Under the pieces are notes generated by a model. It ran no database searches, had not been told where the DNA came from, and saw only the letters and a program-made list of their open reading frames with translations. From contig NZ_BBUY01000002.1 of assembly GCF_001590865.1 (NCBI RefSeq), positions 225,660-289,659 on the forward strand: 64,000 nucleotides of DNA, written 5' to 3'. Made by a program: the position numbers and the translations under genes. Below, piece after piece: positions 1-8,714 of this stretch. Every line of letters begins with the position of its first letter. Position 1 is the first letter of the stretch. The DNA comes from Streptomyces sp. NBRC 110611 (lineage in GTDB: Bacteria; Actinomycetota; Actinomycetes; Streptomycetales; Streptomycetaceae).

Positions 1-2319
1 CCGCCGCTGCCCGGTATCGCGCACACGCTGCCGCCCGCGCTCGTCCGGAGCTGCACGCTCGCGCCCCTGGGCACCGGCTCCGCCGCCGAGCTGGTGCGTT
101 CGGCCTGCCCCGACGCGCCGGAAGCCTGGGCCGAGGACTGCGTACGGGCCGGCGCGGGCAGCCCGCTGCTGCTGCTCGCCCTGCTGGAGGACCTCGGCGA
201 GGTACCGGCCGCCGGCCCCGTGCCGGAGTCCTGCGCCGCGCTGTATCCGGGCGCGTACCCGGCTGCCGTTGCGTGGTGGCTGGACAGTACGGGGCTGCTG
301 ACCGCCGAGGTGGCGCGGATGCTGGCGGCGCTGGACGAGGGGTGGGCGGAACACGCCCCGGCCGGGCATCCGGCCCCGTACCCCGGCCCGAGCGCCACCG
401 CCGCTCTCGCGGAACTCCTCGCCGGGCCGACCGGAGCCGACCCGGCCCGGGTGGCGGGCTGGCTGACGGCCATGACCCGGCTCGGCGTGCTGCGCCCCGC
501 GCCGGACGGGCGTCCCCGCTATGCCCATGCGTTGCTGCGCGACGCGGTGCTCGCCGACGTGCCGGTGGCCCGGCGGCAGGCGGCTCACCGGGCCGCGGCC
601 GAGGAGATGCTGCGCCGCGGCGCGCGCGCCGAGACCGTGGCACGGCAGTTGATGCGGACCGGGCCCGTCGGGGAGCCGTGGGCGCTGACCGTACTGGTGG
701 ACGCCGCGGCACTGGCCGCACGGGACGCGCGGCGGCCCGGCGACCCGGTCGCGTTCCTGCGCCGTGCCCTGGAGGAGCCGATGCCCGATGCCGACCGGCA
801 GCGGCTGCTGACCAGGCTGGGCTCGCTGGAGCACGCCGCGCGCGACGCCTCGGCAGGGCTGTCGCGCTTCGCGGAGGCGCTGCGCCTGGAGGGCACCCCG
901 CAGGGCCGGGTGCACGCCGCGGTGGCGCTGGGCACCGCCCTGGTGGGCCGCGGCAAGGTACGGGACGCGGTCGACCAACTGCGCGAGCTGGACGGGGAGC
1001 TGACCGACCGCCCCGATCTGGTGCGTACGGTGCAGACGGCCTCGGCGCTGCTCTCCGACCACGACCAGGGGGTGCGGCGGGAGGTGTACCGGTGGCTGAC
1101 GGAGACCGCCGAGCGCTCCCCCGAACTGCTCGGCGCCGCCGGGCAGATGCTGATGGTGCGGTACGCGTCGACGGCCGGGCTGACCTCGGCGGAGAAGGCC
1201 ATGAAGCGGGTGCGGGACCTGCTCGCCGAGCCCGCCGACCCGCTGACCGAACCCTTCCTGCTGGGCACGGCCGCCGCCGTGGCCCAGTGGGCCGACGAAC
1301 TCGACGAGGCCGAGCGCCTGGTCGAGCGAGGCCTGGCCGGGCAGCACGCCGCCCTGCTGCACCCGATGCACGAGGCGATTCTCAACACCGGGATCGACAT
1401 CGCCGCGGCCCGCGGCGACTACGCCCGCCTGCTCGGCGCCCCGGACGCCCTGGACACCGAGGCGGGGCACGCCGGTCCGTGCAACCGGCACGGGCACGTC
1501 CTGATCGCGCTGGTCGAGACGGGCCGGATGGCGCAGGCCGAACGGCTCGTGGCGGCCTTCGACCTCGCCGAAGCGCCGGATTCCTGGGAGCTGAACCGCT
1601 TCCTGTACGCACGCGGTGTGCTGCGGGCCGCCGCTGCCGACCCGCCGGGCGCGCTCCACGACTTCCTGGAGTGCGGCCGGCGCCAGTCGGCCCGCGAGGT
1701 GATCAGCCCGGTCGTCACTCCGTGGCGAACCGCGGCCGCCGAGTGCTGCCTTGCCCTCCACAACCCACGGGAGGCCGTCGCGCTGGCCGAGGAGGAGCTG
1801 CGCCTCGCGCAGGTGTGGGACACCCCCCGCACGGTGGGCCGCGCCCTGCGGGTCCTGGCCATGGCAACCGGCGGCCGCCACGGCCTGAAGCTGGCCTCGG
1901 AGGCCGTGGACACCCTCCGGACCGTCCCCTCGGCCGAATCCGAGCTGCTCCCCGCCCTGATCACGGAGGGGCGCGCGCTCAGCGCCGCAGGCGACCGGGC
2001 CCGGGCCCGCGACTGCCTCCAGGAGGCCGCCGAGCGCGCCGAACGCCGCGGCGCCGTCCGCCACCGCACCCTCGCCGAACAGGCCCTGCGCGACCTCGGC
2101 GCCCGCCACCGCCACACTCCGCGCACCGGCCCCTCCTCCCTCACCGACGGTGAACGCCGCATCGCCGAACTCGCCGCCACCGGCCACACCAACTCCGAGA
2201 TCGCCGCCCTCCTCCACCTCGCCCGCCGCACCGTGGAGACCCATCTGACCAGCACCTATCGCAAGCTGGGCATACGGAGTCGGGGCGAGCTCCGCGAGGC
2301 CCTCCTGGAAGACCGGTAA
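1..2319 (+). CDS. LAL-type LuxR family transcriptional regulator, 5' end outside window
   Basis: This is the C-terminal part of a large ATPase-type LuxR (LAL) regulator. The reading frame is open from the first base, so the start and the Walker A region lie upstream of the window; 772 residues are visible. Most of what is seen is the alpha-helical, TPR-like middle region. The last 60 residues form a GerE-type helix-turn-helix (GERRIAELAATGHTNSEIA followed by RRTVETHLTSTYRKLGI), which is the DNA-binding domain. Members of this family usually act as activators of neighbouring catabolic or secondary metabolite genes. The next gene, a secreted GH65 enzyme in the same direction 230 bp downstream, is a possible target, but that is inference. 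The family assignment is secure; the regulated pathway is not visible. Confidence 0.88.
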   Translation, partial: PPLPGIAHTLPPALVRSCTLAPLGTGSAAELVRSACPDAPEAWAEDCVRAGAGSPLLLLALLEDLGEVPAAGPVPESCAALYPGAYPAAVAWWLDSTGLLTAEVARMLAALDEGWAEHAPAGHPAPYPGPSATAALAELLAGPTGADPARVAGWLTAMTRLGVLRPAPDGRPRYAHALLRDAVLADVPVARRQAAHRAAAEEMLRRGARAETVARQLMRTGPVGEPWALTVLVDAAALAARDARRPGDPVAFLRRALEEPMPDADRQRLLTRLGSLEHAARDASAGLSRFAEALRLEGTPQGRVHAAVALGTALVGRGKVRDAVDQLRELDGELTDRPDLVRTVQTASALLSDHDQGVRREVYRWLTETAERSPELLGAAGQMLMVRYASTAGLTSAEKAMKRVRDLLAEPADPLTEPFLLGTAAAVAQWADELDEAERLVERGLAGQHAALLHPMHEAILNTGIDIAAARGDYARLLGAPDALDTEAGHAGPCNRHGHVLIALVETGRMAQAERLVAAFDLAEAPDSWELNRFLYARGVLRAAAADPPGALHDFLECGRRQSAREVISPVVTPWRTAAAECCLALHNPREAVALAEEELRLAQVWDTPRTVGRALRVLAMATGGRHGLKLASEAVDTLRTVPSAESELLPALITEGRALSAAGDRARARDCLQEAAERAERRGAVRHRTLAEQALRDLGARHRHTPRTGPSSLTDGERRIAELAATGHTNSEIAALLHLARRTVETHLTSTYRKLGIRSRGELREALLEDR

Positions 2320-2487
2320 CGGCCGCGGCGTCGAACAGCGCCGACCGGGTACGCACAGTGACGATCAGCCGCTTGCCGTCCGAGGCCGTTGCCGCACGAT
2401 GGTCTCAGGACCACCACGGCCGGATGGCGGAATCTCCCCTCGCCTCCCCACCTTGCCTTCGGAACTTGATTGCTTACGTCCGAACCA

Positions 2488-2516
2488 TTGACGTATTGCG
2501 TTCACAAAATTTAGGG
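2488..2516 (+). promoter_or_regulatory. candidate promoter of the GH65 gene
   Basis: TTGACG at 2488 is followed after 17 bp by TTAGGG at 2511, in the most AT-rich part of the 232-bp gap. The -35 is good and the -10 is poor. Assignment is by inspection only. Confidence 0.35.
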
Positions 2517-2527
2517 TCCGTGGACCC
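2514..2527. promoter_or_regulatory. perfect inverted repeat overlapping the candidate -10
   Basis: GGGTCC and GGACCC flank a GT spacer, giving a 14-bp palindrome at or just after the candidate -10 element and 25 bp before the GH65 start. This is where an operator would be expected. No regulator can be named from the sequence. Confidence 0.4.
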
Positions 2528-2551
2528 CCCAGATCACCCTGACGGAGAACA

Positions 2552-5353
2552 ATGACGTACTCCTTTGGCTACCGGAGATCCCTGGGCCTCCCCGGCTCCC
2601 GACTTTCGCGCCCGCGTGCCGTCCGGCTGTCCGCGGCGCTGCTCGCCGGGGCGCTCGTGGCCACGGTGCCGCCGTCGGCCCCCGTGCGGGCCGACGCCGC
2701 CCCGGCCGCCGACCCCGCCCCGGCCGCCGGCGCCGCCTGCCGCAAGGGCGACGGCTGGACGCTCGACAGCAGCCGCATCGACCCCGAGGACACCCACCAC
2801 GCCTTCGTCGGCAACGGCTACCTGGGGCAGCGCGTGCCGCCCAACGGCGCCGGATACACCGACAGTGCCGCCAAGACCGGCTGGCCGCTGTTCACCCCGC
2901 GCTACGACGGCTCGTTCGTCTCCGGCCTGTACGCGCACAACAAGCAGACCGCCGAGGACCGGCAGACCGTCGCCGCGCTGCCCACCTGGACCCCGCTGAC
3001 CGTCACGACGGACGGGCCCGGCGCCGACACCTTCAACTCTTCGACACCGCACGGCCGAATATCGGCTTACCGCCAGAGCCTCATGCTGCACTGCGGTCTC
3101 GTACGCACCAACCTCACCTGGACCGCGTCCGACGGCCGCCGCACCGACCTGGTATACGACGTCCTCGCCGACCGCACCAACCCGCACGTCGGCGCCGTCC
3201 GCCTGACCCTGCGCCCGCACTGGAGCGGCGAGGCCACCGTCACCGACCTGCTGGACGGCCGCGGCGCCCGGCGCGTCCGGCAGACCGGCGGCGGCGACCG
3301 CACCCACGGCGAGCGGCCCGGCCGCCCCGCACCGGCGATGGACGTCACCTTCCGCACCGACGGCACCAAGGTCGACGGCGCCGTCGCCTCCACCCTGCGC
3401 ACCGGCCCCGGCATGCCCGGCACCACCGCGCAACGCGCTGGCCGGGCAAGCAAACTGACCAACCGTCAGGCGTTCACTCTACCCGTGCGCAGCGGGCAGT
3501 CCTACGAACTCACCAAGTACGTCGGCGTCGACACCGCCCTCACCTCACGCGACCCGCGCACGGACGCCACCGCCGCCGCCCGGCGCGCCGCCGACCGCGG
3601 CTGGGACGCCCTGCTGTCCTCCCACACCGCGGCCTGGGCACGGCTGTGGCGCAGCGACATCGAGGTGACAGGGCGGCGCGACCTCCAGAAGTGGGTGCGC
3701 TCCGCGCAGTACGGCCTGCTCTCCAGCACCCGCGCGGGCGCCGCCAACAGCCTCGCCCCGGCCGGGCTGACCAGCGACAACTATGCGGGTCTGGTCTTCT
3801 GGGACGCCGAGACCTGGATGTACCCGGCGCTCCTGTCCACCCGCCCCGACCTCGCCAAGTCCGTGGTCGACTACCGCTACCGCACCCGCGCCGCGGCCCG
3901 GGCCAACGCCCGCGCGCTCGGCTACCCGGGGCTCTTCTACCCCTGGAACAGCGGCAGTTCCGGCAACCTCGCCAAGGAGTGCCACAGCGTCGATCCGCCG
4001 CACTGCCGCACCCAGATCCACCTCCAGTCCGACATATCGCTGGCCACCTGGCAGTACTACCTGGCCACCAAGGACACCACCTGGCTGCGTGCACGCGGCT
4101 GGCCGGTGCTGAAGGGCATCGCCGAGTTCTGGGCGGGCCGCGTCAGCCGCAACGCCGACGGCAGCTACTCCATCAAGGACACCGCCGGGCCCGACGAGTA
4201 CAGCAACGGCGTCGACGACGCGGTGTTCACCAACGCGGGCGCGGCCACCGCCCTGCGCAACGCCGCCCGCGCCGCCGCACTCCTCGGCGAGCGGGCCCCG
4301 GCCGAGTGGTCGGAGATCGCCGCCAGGATCCGCATCCCGTACGACTCCCGGCGCAAGGTCTTCGAGCAGTACGACGGCTACGACGGCAGCAAGATCAAGC
4401 AAGCCGACACGGTGCTGCTGATGTACCCGCTCCAGTGGCCCATGCCCAAGGGCGCCGCGGCCGCCACGCTCGACTACTACGCGCAGCGCACCGACCCCGA
4501 CGGCCCGGCCATGACGGACTCGGTGCACGCCATCGACGCCGCCGGGACCGGGGAACCGGGCTGCGCCACGTACACGTATCTGGAGCGCTCCATCAGGCCG
4601 TTCGTACGCGGCCCGTTCGCTCAGTTCTCGGAGGCGCGGGGCGACAAGGCGGGCGCCAAGGACCCCCTGGCCGGCTCGCCCGCGCACGACTTCCTCACCG
4701 GCAAGGGCGGTTTCCTGCAGACCTTCACCCACGGCCTGACCGGCCTCCGCCCGCGCGAAGACCGGGTGCACCTCGACCCGATGCTGCCCCCGCAGCTCGC
4801 CGAGGGCGTCACGCTGCGCGGACTGACCTGGCAGGGCCGCCGGTACGACATCGCCCTCGGCGCCGAGCAGACCACGGTGCGGCTCACCTCCGGCGCGCCG
4901 ATGACGCTCGACACACCGCAGGGCGAACAGGTCCTCAGCCAGGGCGCGCCGGTCGTCCTCAAGACCCGCCGTCCCGACCGCACCCCCACCGGCAACGCCG
5001 CCCGCTGCACCCCCGCCACGGCGTCGTCGGAGCAACCCGGCATGTACGCGGCAGCCGCGGTCGACGGCGCCACCGCCACGGCCTGGGTCCCGGACGGGCC
5101 CACCGGCACCCTGACGGCGGACCTCGGCGAACCGCTCCGCGTCAGCGCGGTCACCCCCAAGTGGACCAGCGTCCAGCCGAAGTCGTACGACATCCAGCTG
5201 TCCCTCGACGGGCACCACTGGCAGCGCGCTCCGGCCCGCGACATCCACGGCACGCCGCAGCTCGCACGGTACGTGCGCGTGACCGTACGCGGCGACACCC
5301 GGGCCAAGGAGCACCCGGGCATCACCGAGCTGACGGTGACGAAACAACCGTGA
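2552..5353 (+). CDS. secreted glycoside hydrolase family 65 protein with C-terminal discoidin (F5/8 type C) domain
   Basis: The 933-residue product begins with a basic region and a hydrophobic stretch (about residues 24-48), a Sec-type signal peptide. The catalytic (alpha/alpha)6 part carries the GH65 hallmark GPDEYSNGVDD near residue 546, in which Glu549 is the expected general acid. From about residue 810 a discoidin/CBM32-like domain (ATASSEQPGMYAAAAVDG, later SYDIQLSLDG) probably binds carbohydrate. GH65 contains acid trehalases and phosphorylases of trehalose, maltose and kojibiose. An exported enzyme with a carbohydrate-binding module fits a hydrolase such as acid trehalase better than a phosphorylase, but the substrate is inferred. 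ATG is chosen because GGAG lies 6-9 bp upstream. Its stop faces the acetyltransferase gene across a hairpin. Confidence 0.87.
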   Translation: MTYSFGYRRSLGLPGSRLSRPRAVRLSAALLAGALVATVPPSAPVRADAAPAADPAPAAGAACRKGDGWTLDSSRIDPEDTHHAFVGNGYLGQRVPPNGAGYTDSAAKTGWPLFTPRYDGSFVSGLYAHNKQTAEDRQTVAALPTWTPLTVTTDGPGADTFNSSTPHGRISAYRQSLMLHCGLVRTNLTWTASDGRRTDLVYDVLADRTNPHVGAVRLTLRPHWSGEATVTDLLDGRGARRVRQTGGGDRTHGERPGRPAPAMDVTFRTDGTKVDGAVASTLRTGPGMPGTTAQRAGRASKLTNRQAFTLPVRSGQSYELTKYVGVDTALTSRDPRTDATAAARRAADRGWDALLSSHTAAWARLWRSDIEVTGRRDLQKWVRSAQYGLLSSTRAGAANSLAPAGLTSDNYAGLVFWDAETWMYPALLSTRPDLAKSVVDYRYRTRAAARANARALGYPGLFYPWNSGSSGNLAKECHSVDPPHCRTQIHLQSDISLATWQYYLATKDTTWLRARGWPVLKGIAEFWAGRVSRNADGSYSIKDTAGPDEYSNGVDDAVFTNAGAATALRNAARAAALLGERAPAEWSEIAARIRIPYDSRRKVFEQYDGYDGSKIKQADTVLLMYPLQWPMPKGAAAATLDYYAQRTDPDGPAMTDSVHAIDAAGTGEPGCATYTYLERSIRPFVRGPFAQFSEARGDKAGAKDPLAGSPAHDFLTGKGGFLQTFTHGLTGLRPREDRVHLDPMLPPQLAEGVTLRGLTWQGRRYDIALGAEQTTVRLTSGAPMTLDTPQGEQVLSQGAPVVLKTRRPDRTPTGNAARCTPATASSEQPGMYAAAAVDGATATAWVPDGPTGTLTADLGEPLRVSAVTPKWTSVQPKSYDIQLSLDGHHWQRAPARDIHGTPQLARYVRVTVRGDTRAKEHPGITELTVTKQP

Positions 5354-5361
5354 GCCGCGCC

Positions 5362-5400
5362 GTCGCTGAGGCCCCTCCAGGCCGGAGAGGCCTCAGCGAC
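5362..5400. terminator. bidirectional hairpin between convergent genes
   Basis: GTCGCTGAGGCC (5362-5373) pairs perfectly with GGCCTCAGCGAC (5389-5400), with further CTCC/GGAG pairing inside. It lies in the 57-bp gap between the stops of the GH65 gene and the acetyltransferase gene. Confidence 0.8.
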
Positions 5401-5410
5401 GAGCGCGCGG

Positions 5411-6553
5411 TCAGAACCAGTGCAGGCAGTGCGGGGAGCGCTCGGCGCGGAAGAGGGCGTCGGCGAGGGTGGCCGCGCCCGGGCGGTGGGCCCGGATGTG
5501 TCCGGCGCGTACGAGCGTGCTCGGAGCGGTACCGCCGAGGTAGACCGAGCCCAGGTCCCTCACGTCCAGGGACAGGTCGGGCTCCCGGTCCGTCGGGACG
5601 CAGCCGGCCTTGCCGTCCCGGACAGTCAGCAGGTAGCGGCCGCGCTCACCGAGGAACGGGTCGTCGACGTCGAGGACGAGCTCACCATCGGTGAACCAGC
5701 CGCGCGCGGTCAGCGCACGCGGGATGTCCAGCAGCCGTACCCAGAGCCAGTCGGTGTCGTCGCTCACCTGGCCGGCCCGGAAGTCCGCAAGCTGCCAGCG
5801 CAGCGGGTGTCCGGGCGGGAAGTGCTTGAACACCACCTCGGTGACCAGGTCGTGTCCGAGCAGGAACCGGGCCAGGGCCGTGAAGACGGCGTCGTCGGTG
5901 GTGATGGTCTCGTCGACCGTCAGCGTGCCGGACACGACCGAGTAGCCGGCGTACCCGTCCGGTATGCCCTCGGCGTTCCGGTGGACAGCGACATAGCGCG
6001 GCGCCGGAGAGACCGGGGGCTGCCCCGCGCCCAGGGCCAACCAGCGGTGCGGCCGGGACAGCGCGCCGGGCTGTGCGCGGCGGTAACGGTCATAGACCTC
6101 TTCCAGGATCGCGCCGCACTCGGCACGCCGCAGCAGCTCGACCGAGCCGGATTCCGTGCCGTTCTCCGTCCACGTGTCCAATCCAGTATCCGTGCCGGTC
6201 GCCGGGGCGCCGGCCGTGCCACGCGACCGGGGAAGGGCGAAGGCGGCCTGGCGGCACGGCACCGTCAGGCGCTGCGTGTAGGTCGCCGGTCCGTACCCGA
6301 ACCTGCCGTAGATCAGGGCCTCGGAGGCCAGCAGTACGGAGAGGAACTCCCCTCGCGCCCGCAGCTCGGCGAGCTGATGCCGCATCATCGCGCTGAGCAC
6401 GCCCTGGCGTCGGTGCGAGGGCAGGACGCCGACGGCGGACACCCCGGCGGCCGGGACGTGGCTCCCCCCGGGCAGGGTGAGCTCGAAGGAGTACGCCCCG
6501 GTGGTACCGACGGGCCGCCCATCCGCCGTCGTGGCGAGCAGGTTACGGTCCAT
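5411..6553 (-). CDS. Eis-like GNAT N-acetyltransferase, apparently lacking its native 5' end
   Basis: The protein matches the Eis family: an N-terminal GNAT domain with the acetyl-CoA loop (VGVLPSHRRQGVLSAMM), the strongly conserved IYGRFGYGPAT segment, a second GNAT-like lobe and a C-terminal sterol-carrier-like domain that supplies the terminal carboxylate. Family members acetylate amines, including aminoglycosides in some cases; the substrate here is unknown. The open frame begins at an ATG that falls inside what is normally the first conserved region, with no clear ribosome binding site. The 25 codons upstream in the same frame still read like family sequence (HAAFGRFPETPAEGGGVWW) but contain no start codon and end at a stop at 6629-6631. 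The gene therefore looks 5'-truncated by about 40 residues and may be inactive. Confidence 0.8.
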   Translation of the reverse strand: MDRNLLATTADGRPVGTTGAYSFELTLPGGSHVPAAGVSAVGVLPSHRRQGVLSAMMRHQLAELRARGEFLSVLLASEALIYGRFGYGPATYTQRLTVPCRQAAFALPRSRGTAGAPATGTDTGLDTWTENGTESGSVELLRRAECGAILEEVYDRYRRAQPGALSRPHRWLALGAGQPPVSPAPRYVAVHRNAEGIPDGYAGYSVVSGTLTVDETITTDDAVFTALARFLLGHDLVTEVVFKHFPPGHPLRWQLADFRAGQVSDDTDWLWVRLLDIPRALTARGWFTDGELVLDVDDPFLGERGRYLLTVRDGKAGCVPTDREPDLSLDVRDLGSVYLGGTAPSTLVRAGHIRAHRPGAATLADALFRAERSPHCLHWF

Positions 6554-7077
6554 TTCGAACGCCGACCACCAGACCCCGCCGCCCTCGGCCGGGGTTTCCG
6601 GGAAGCGCCCGAACGCGGCATGGCCAGGTCAACCGAATTACGGCCGGACGCGCGACCGGTCACACCAGAGCCCGGCCGTTCAATCGAACGCCCGCATTTC
6701 GCCACTGCGCCCATCGAAGCGACGTGCGACGAAAATGCGTCCCCGCGGCGCGGCGGCGGAAATGACAGAGGAATACAGATTGACACCTTCCGCTCCTGCG
6801 CGTTCAGCTGTATGGTGCTCATAAAGCGTCAATTTCCCCGGTAGTTACCCTACCGTCGCTCAACCTCGATTCCCTTCTTCGGGTTCGGAGGGCGGCGACC
6901 GAGGCGCACCCATCAGGCCGACAGCGGCCCACTCTCCCGCATCTTCCGCATTTTCCGCACACCGCGGCATGGGGTGAGCCCGTGCCGACGACGCAAGTGA
7001 ATTCCCTTCAAATTCCCCTCAGATCCCTCTCGGATTCCTCTCGGATCCCTCTCGGATTCCTCTTGGAAGGAGGAGGC
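6554..7077. other. 524-bp divergent intergenic region
   Basis: Positions 6554-6628 hold the in-frame relic of the acetyltransferase 5' coding sequence. The stretch 6630-7000 is less GC-rich and has no convincing gene on either strand. The last 66 bp are an 11-bp tandem repeat array followed by the Shine-Dalgarno sequence of the next gene. Confidence 0.6.
7001..7066. repeat. six tandem 11-bp repeats in the leader of a secreted-protein gene
   Basis: Units start at 7001, 7012, 7023, 7034, 7045 and 7056. The last four alternate ATCCCTCTCGG and ATTCCTCTCGG with one change in the final copy; the first two are degenerate. The array ends two bases before GGAGGAGG, so it is in the transcript leader or promoter of the gene at 7078. 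The period is close to one helical turn. Confidence 0.85.
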
Positions 7078-7701
7078 GTGTCAACTCAGGGAAATCAAGA
7101 AAACCAGCAGAAAGGCGTCGGCGAGGTTTCGGGTCAAACGCCGAAGTGGCGTCGCCGTCTCGCCTGGCTCGGCGTCTACGGAACGCTGGCGGGCCTGGCC
7201 GGAACGTCGATGGCATCCGCCGCCGCACCGCCGGCGCCGTCGCGGGCGGCTCGCGCCCAGGCCGTCTCCATCATCTGCTCGAACGGCACCGGATCCGTGG
7301 CGAAGACCCAGGACCCCGGTGAGCCGGGCAAACCGGTCAAGTACCGGGCATCGGCTACCTGTTCGGTCACGGGTCCCACGGAGAGCGGCGCCGCCAACGG
7401 CACCGCATCGTTCTCCATCGACCGGAACAACTGCGCAAACGCGACGACGAATGTCACGGGGCGCGTCACGTGGCCTTCGGGAAAGACCAGCGACTTCGCC
7501 ATCACCCTGGTATGGACCGCCACCGCCGGCCAGGGAATCTCGGCCAGCATCACCACCGGCTCGATCACAGGTGGCGCCTACGCGGGCGCCGTGGTGGCCG
7601 GTACGGCCGCCGCGCCCGAACAGGTCCGCGTCGACTGTGAAACCAATGGAACCTTCGACGGGGCCACCGGCTCCGGCAACGGGAAAGTCACCGGCAGCTG
7701 A
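7078..7701 (+). CDS. small secreted protein of unknown function
   Basis: A GTG start at 7078 is chosen because GGAAGGAGGAGG lies directly before it; upstream in-frame starts would place the 11-bp repeats inside the protein. The 207-residue product has a long N-region (about 30 residues, rich in Gln, Asn and Lys), then RRR, a hydrophobic core (LAWLGVYGTLAGLAGTSMA) and an Ala-rich cleavage region, so it is probably exported. The mature part of about 150 residues is rich in Gly, Thr, Ser and Ala with four cysteines (CSNG, CSVT, NNCAN, VDCETN) that could form two disulfides, and it looks like a beta-sandwich. No named family is recognised. It precedes the prenyl-chain gene trio by 120 bp, with a hairpin in between, so linkage is uncertain. 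Confidence 0.7.
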   Translation: MSTQGNQENQQKGVGEVSGQTPKWRRRLAWLGVYGTLAGLAGTSMASAAAPPAPSRAARAQAVSIICSNGTGSVAKTQDPGEPGKPVKYRASATCSVTGPTESGAANGTASFSIDRNNCANATTNVTGRVTWPSGKTSDFAITLVWTATAGQGISASITTGSITGGAYAGAVVAGTAAAPEQVRVDCETNGTFDGATGSGNGKVTGS

Positions 7702-7718
7702 CGGTCTTCAACGGGCTT

Positions 7719-7746
7719 GTGCCGGGCGCGACGTGACGTCCGGCAC
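7719..7746. terminator. inverted repeat after the secreted-protein gene
   Basis: GTGCCGG (7719-7725) pairs with CCGGCAC (7740-7746), and the loop itself contains GACGT/ACGTC. It lies 18 bp after the stop and may end transcription or serve as an operator. Confidence 0.45.
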
Positions 7747-7823
7747 GGGCCCCGGATATCTCAGGCCCTCAACAACCGCAGGGGACGACAAAGGTACTTC
7801 TCCTTCACGATGCGGGGTGCACT

Positions 7824-8714
7824 GTGCGACTGGACCAGTCCTATCGAGCCGGGGCGACGTCACCGGGCGCCGCCGTCAGCGGTCTGCGCTCCGTGGCGGG
7901 GAGCCCGCGGGCCGTGCCGTCGTCGACGACCGCCACCCGATCAGTACCACCCGTTCCAGGCCATATCGCCATCGTCATGGACGGTAACGGCCGTTGGGCC
8001 ACCCGGCGGGGCCTCACGCGGACCCAAGGCCATGCAGTCGGTGAAGAGGCGCTCGTGCGGGTGGTCGAGGGTGCCGTCGAGATCGGCGTCCGTCATCTGA
8101 CGGTATTCGGGTTCTCCACCGAGAACTGGTGCCGTCCCACCGCCGAAGTCGGTTTCCTGATGACGCTGATGGGGCGTGCCTTGCGCAAGCACCGCCGGCG
8201 GCTGCACGCCCACTCCGTGCGTATTCGCCACCTGGGGCGACGTACCAGGCTGCCGCCCGCTCTCCTCGGCGAGATCGAGGCGGCCGAGCGGCTCACCGCC
8301 GACAACGACCGGCTCACGTTGTCCCTGTGCCTCGACTACGGAGGCCGGACAGAACTGGTCGATGCCGCGCGCCGTATCGCCGAGGCCGCCGCCATGGGCA
8401 CGCTCGACCCGGCCACGCTCGATGCCCGGACGTTCGCCCGCCACCTCTACGCGCCGGACCTGCCGGACGTCGACCTGTTCCTCCGCACGTCCGGTGAGCA
8501 GCGCATCAGCAACTTCCTGCTCTGGCAGTCCGCCTACGCCGAACTCGTCTTCGTCGACGCTCCCTGGCCCGACTTCGACGGCCGTCATCTGCGGCAGGCG
8601 ATCGAGATCTACGCGACCCGCAACCGCACCTTCGGAACCGTCGAGGATCCGAGCCGCGACGCCCCGCGGTCCGCACCCAGGAGGAAGCCGTGTACCCCGA
8701 CCAACGAGCCCTGA
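7824..8714 (+). CDS. cis-prenyltransferase (isoprenyl transferase, UppS family)
   Basis: The protein condenses isopentenyl diphosphate units onto an allylic diphosphate with Z geometry. All family landmarks are present: HIAIVMDGNGRWA around residue 47 with catalytic Asp53, FGFSTENW, and the substrate-binding RTSGEQRISNFLLWQSAYAE near residue 210. The 45 residues before the core are low-complexity, so the true start may be later than the GTG used here. Housekeeping UppS makes undecaprenyl diphosphate and is encoded elsewhere in streptomycetes; this copy sits in an overlapping cluster with a phytoene/squalene synthase-like gene and an exporter, which suggests a specialised chain length and product. 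Its end overlaps the next start by 25 bp, implying translational coupling. Confidence 0.9.
   Translation: MRLDQSYRAGATSPGAAVSGLRSVAGSPRAVPSSTTATRSVPPVPGHIAIVMDGNGRWATRRGLTRTQGHAVGEEALVRVVEGAVEIGVRHLTVFGFSTENWCRPTAEVGFLMTLMGRALRKHRRRLHAHSVRIRHLGRRTRLPPALLGEIEAAERLTADNDRLTLSLCLDYGGRTELVDAARRIAEAAAMGTLDPATLDARTFARHLYAPDLPDVDLFLRTSGEQRISNFLLWQSAYAELVFVDAPWPDFDGRHLRQAIEIYATRNRTFGTVEDPSRDAPRSAPRRKPCTPTNEP

Noticed and set aside
2358..2555. 65-codon open frame before the GH65 gene
   Set aside because: It spans the candidate promoter, has no ribosome binding site and no protein-like pattern.
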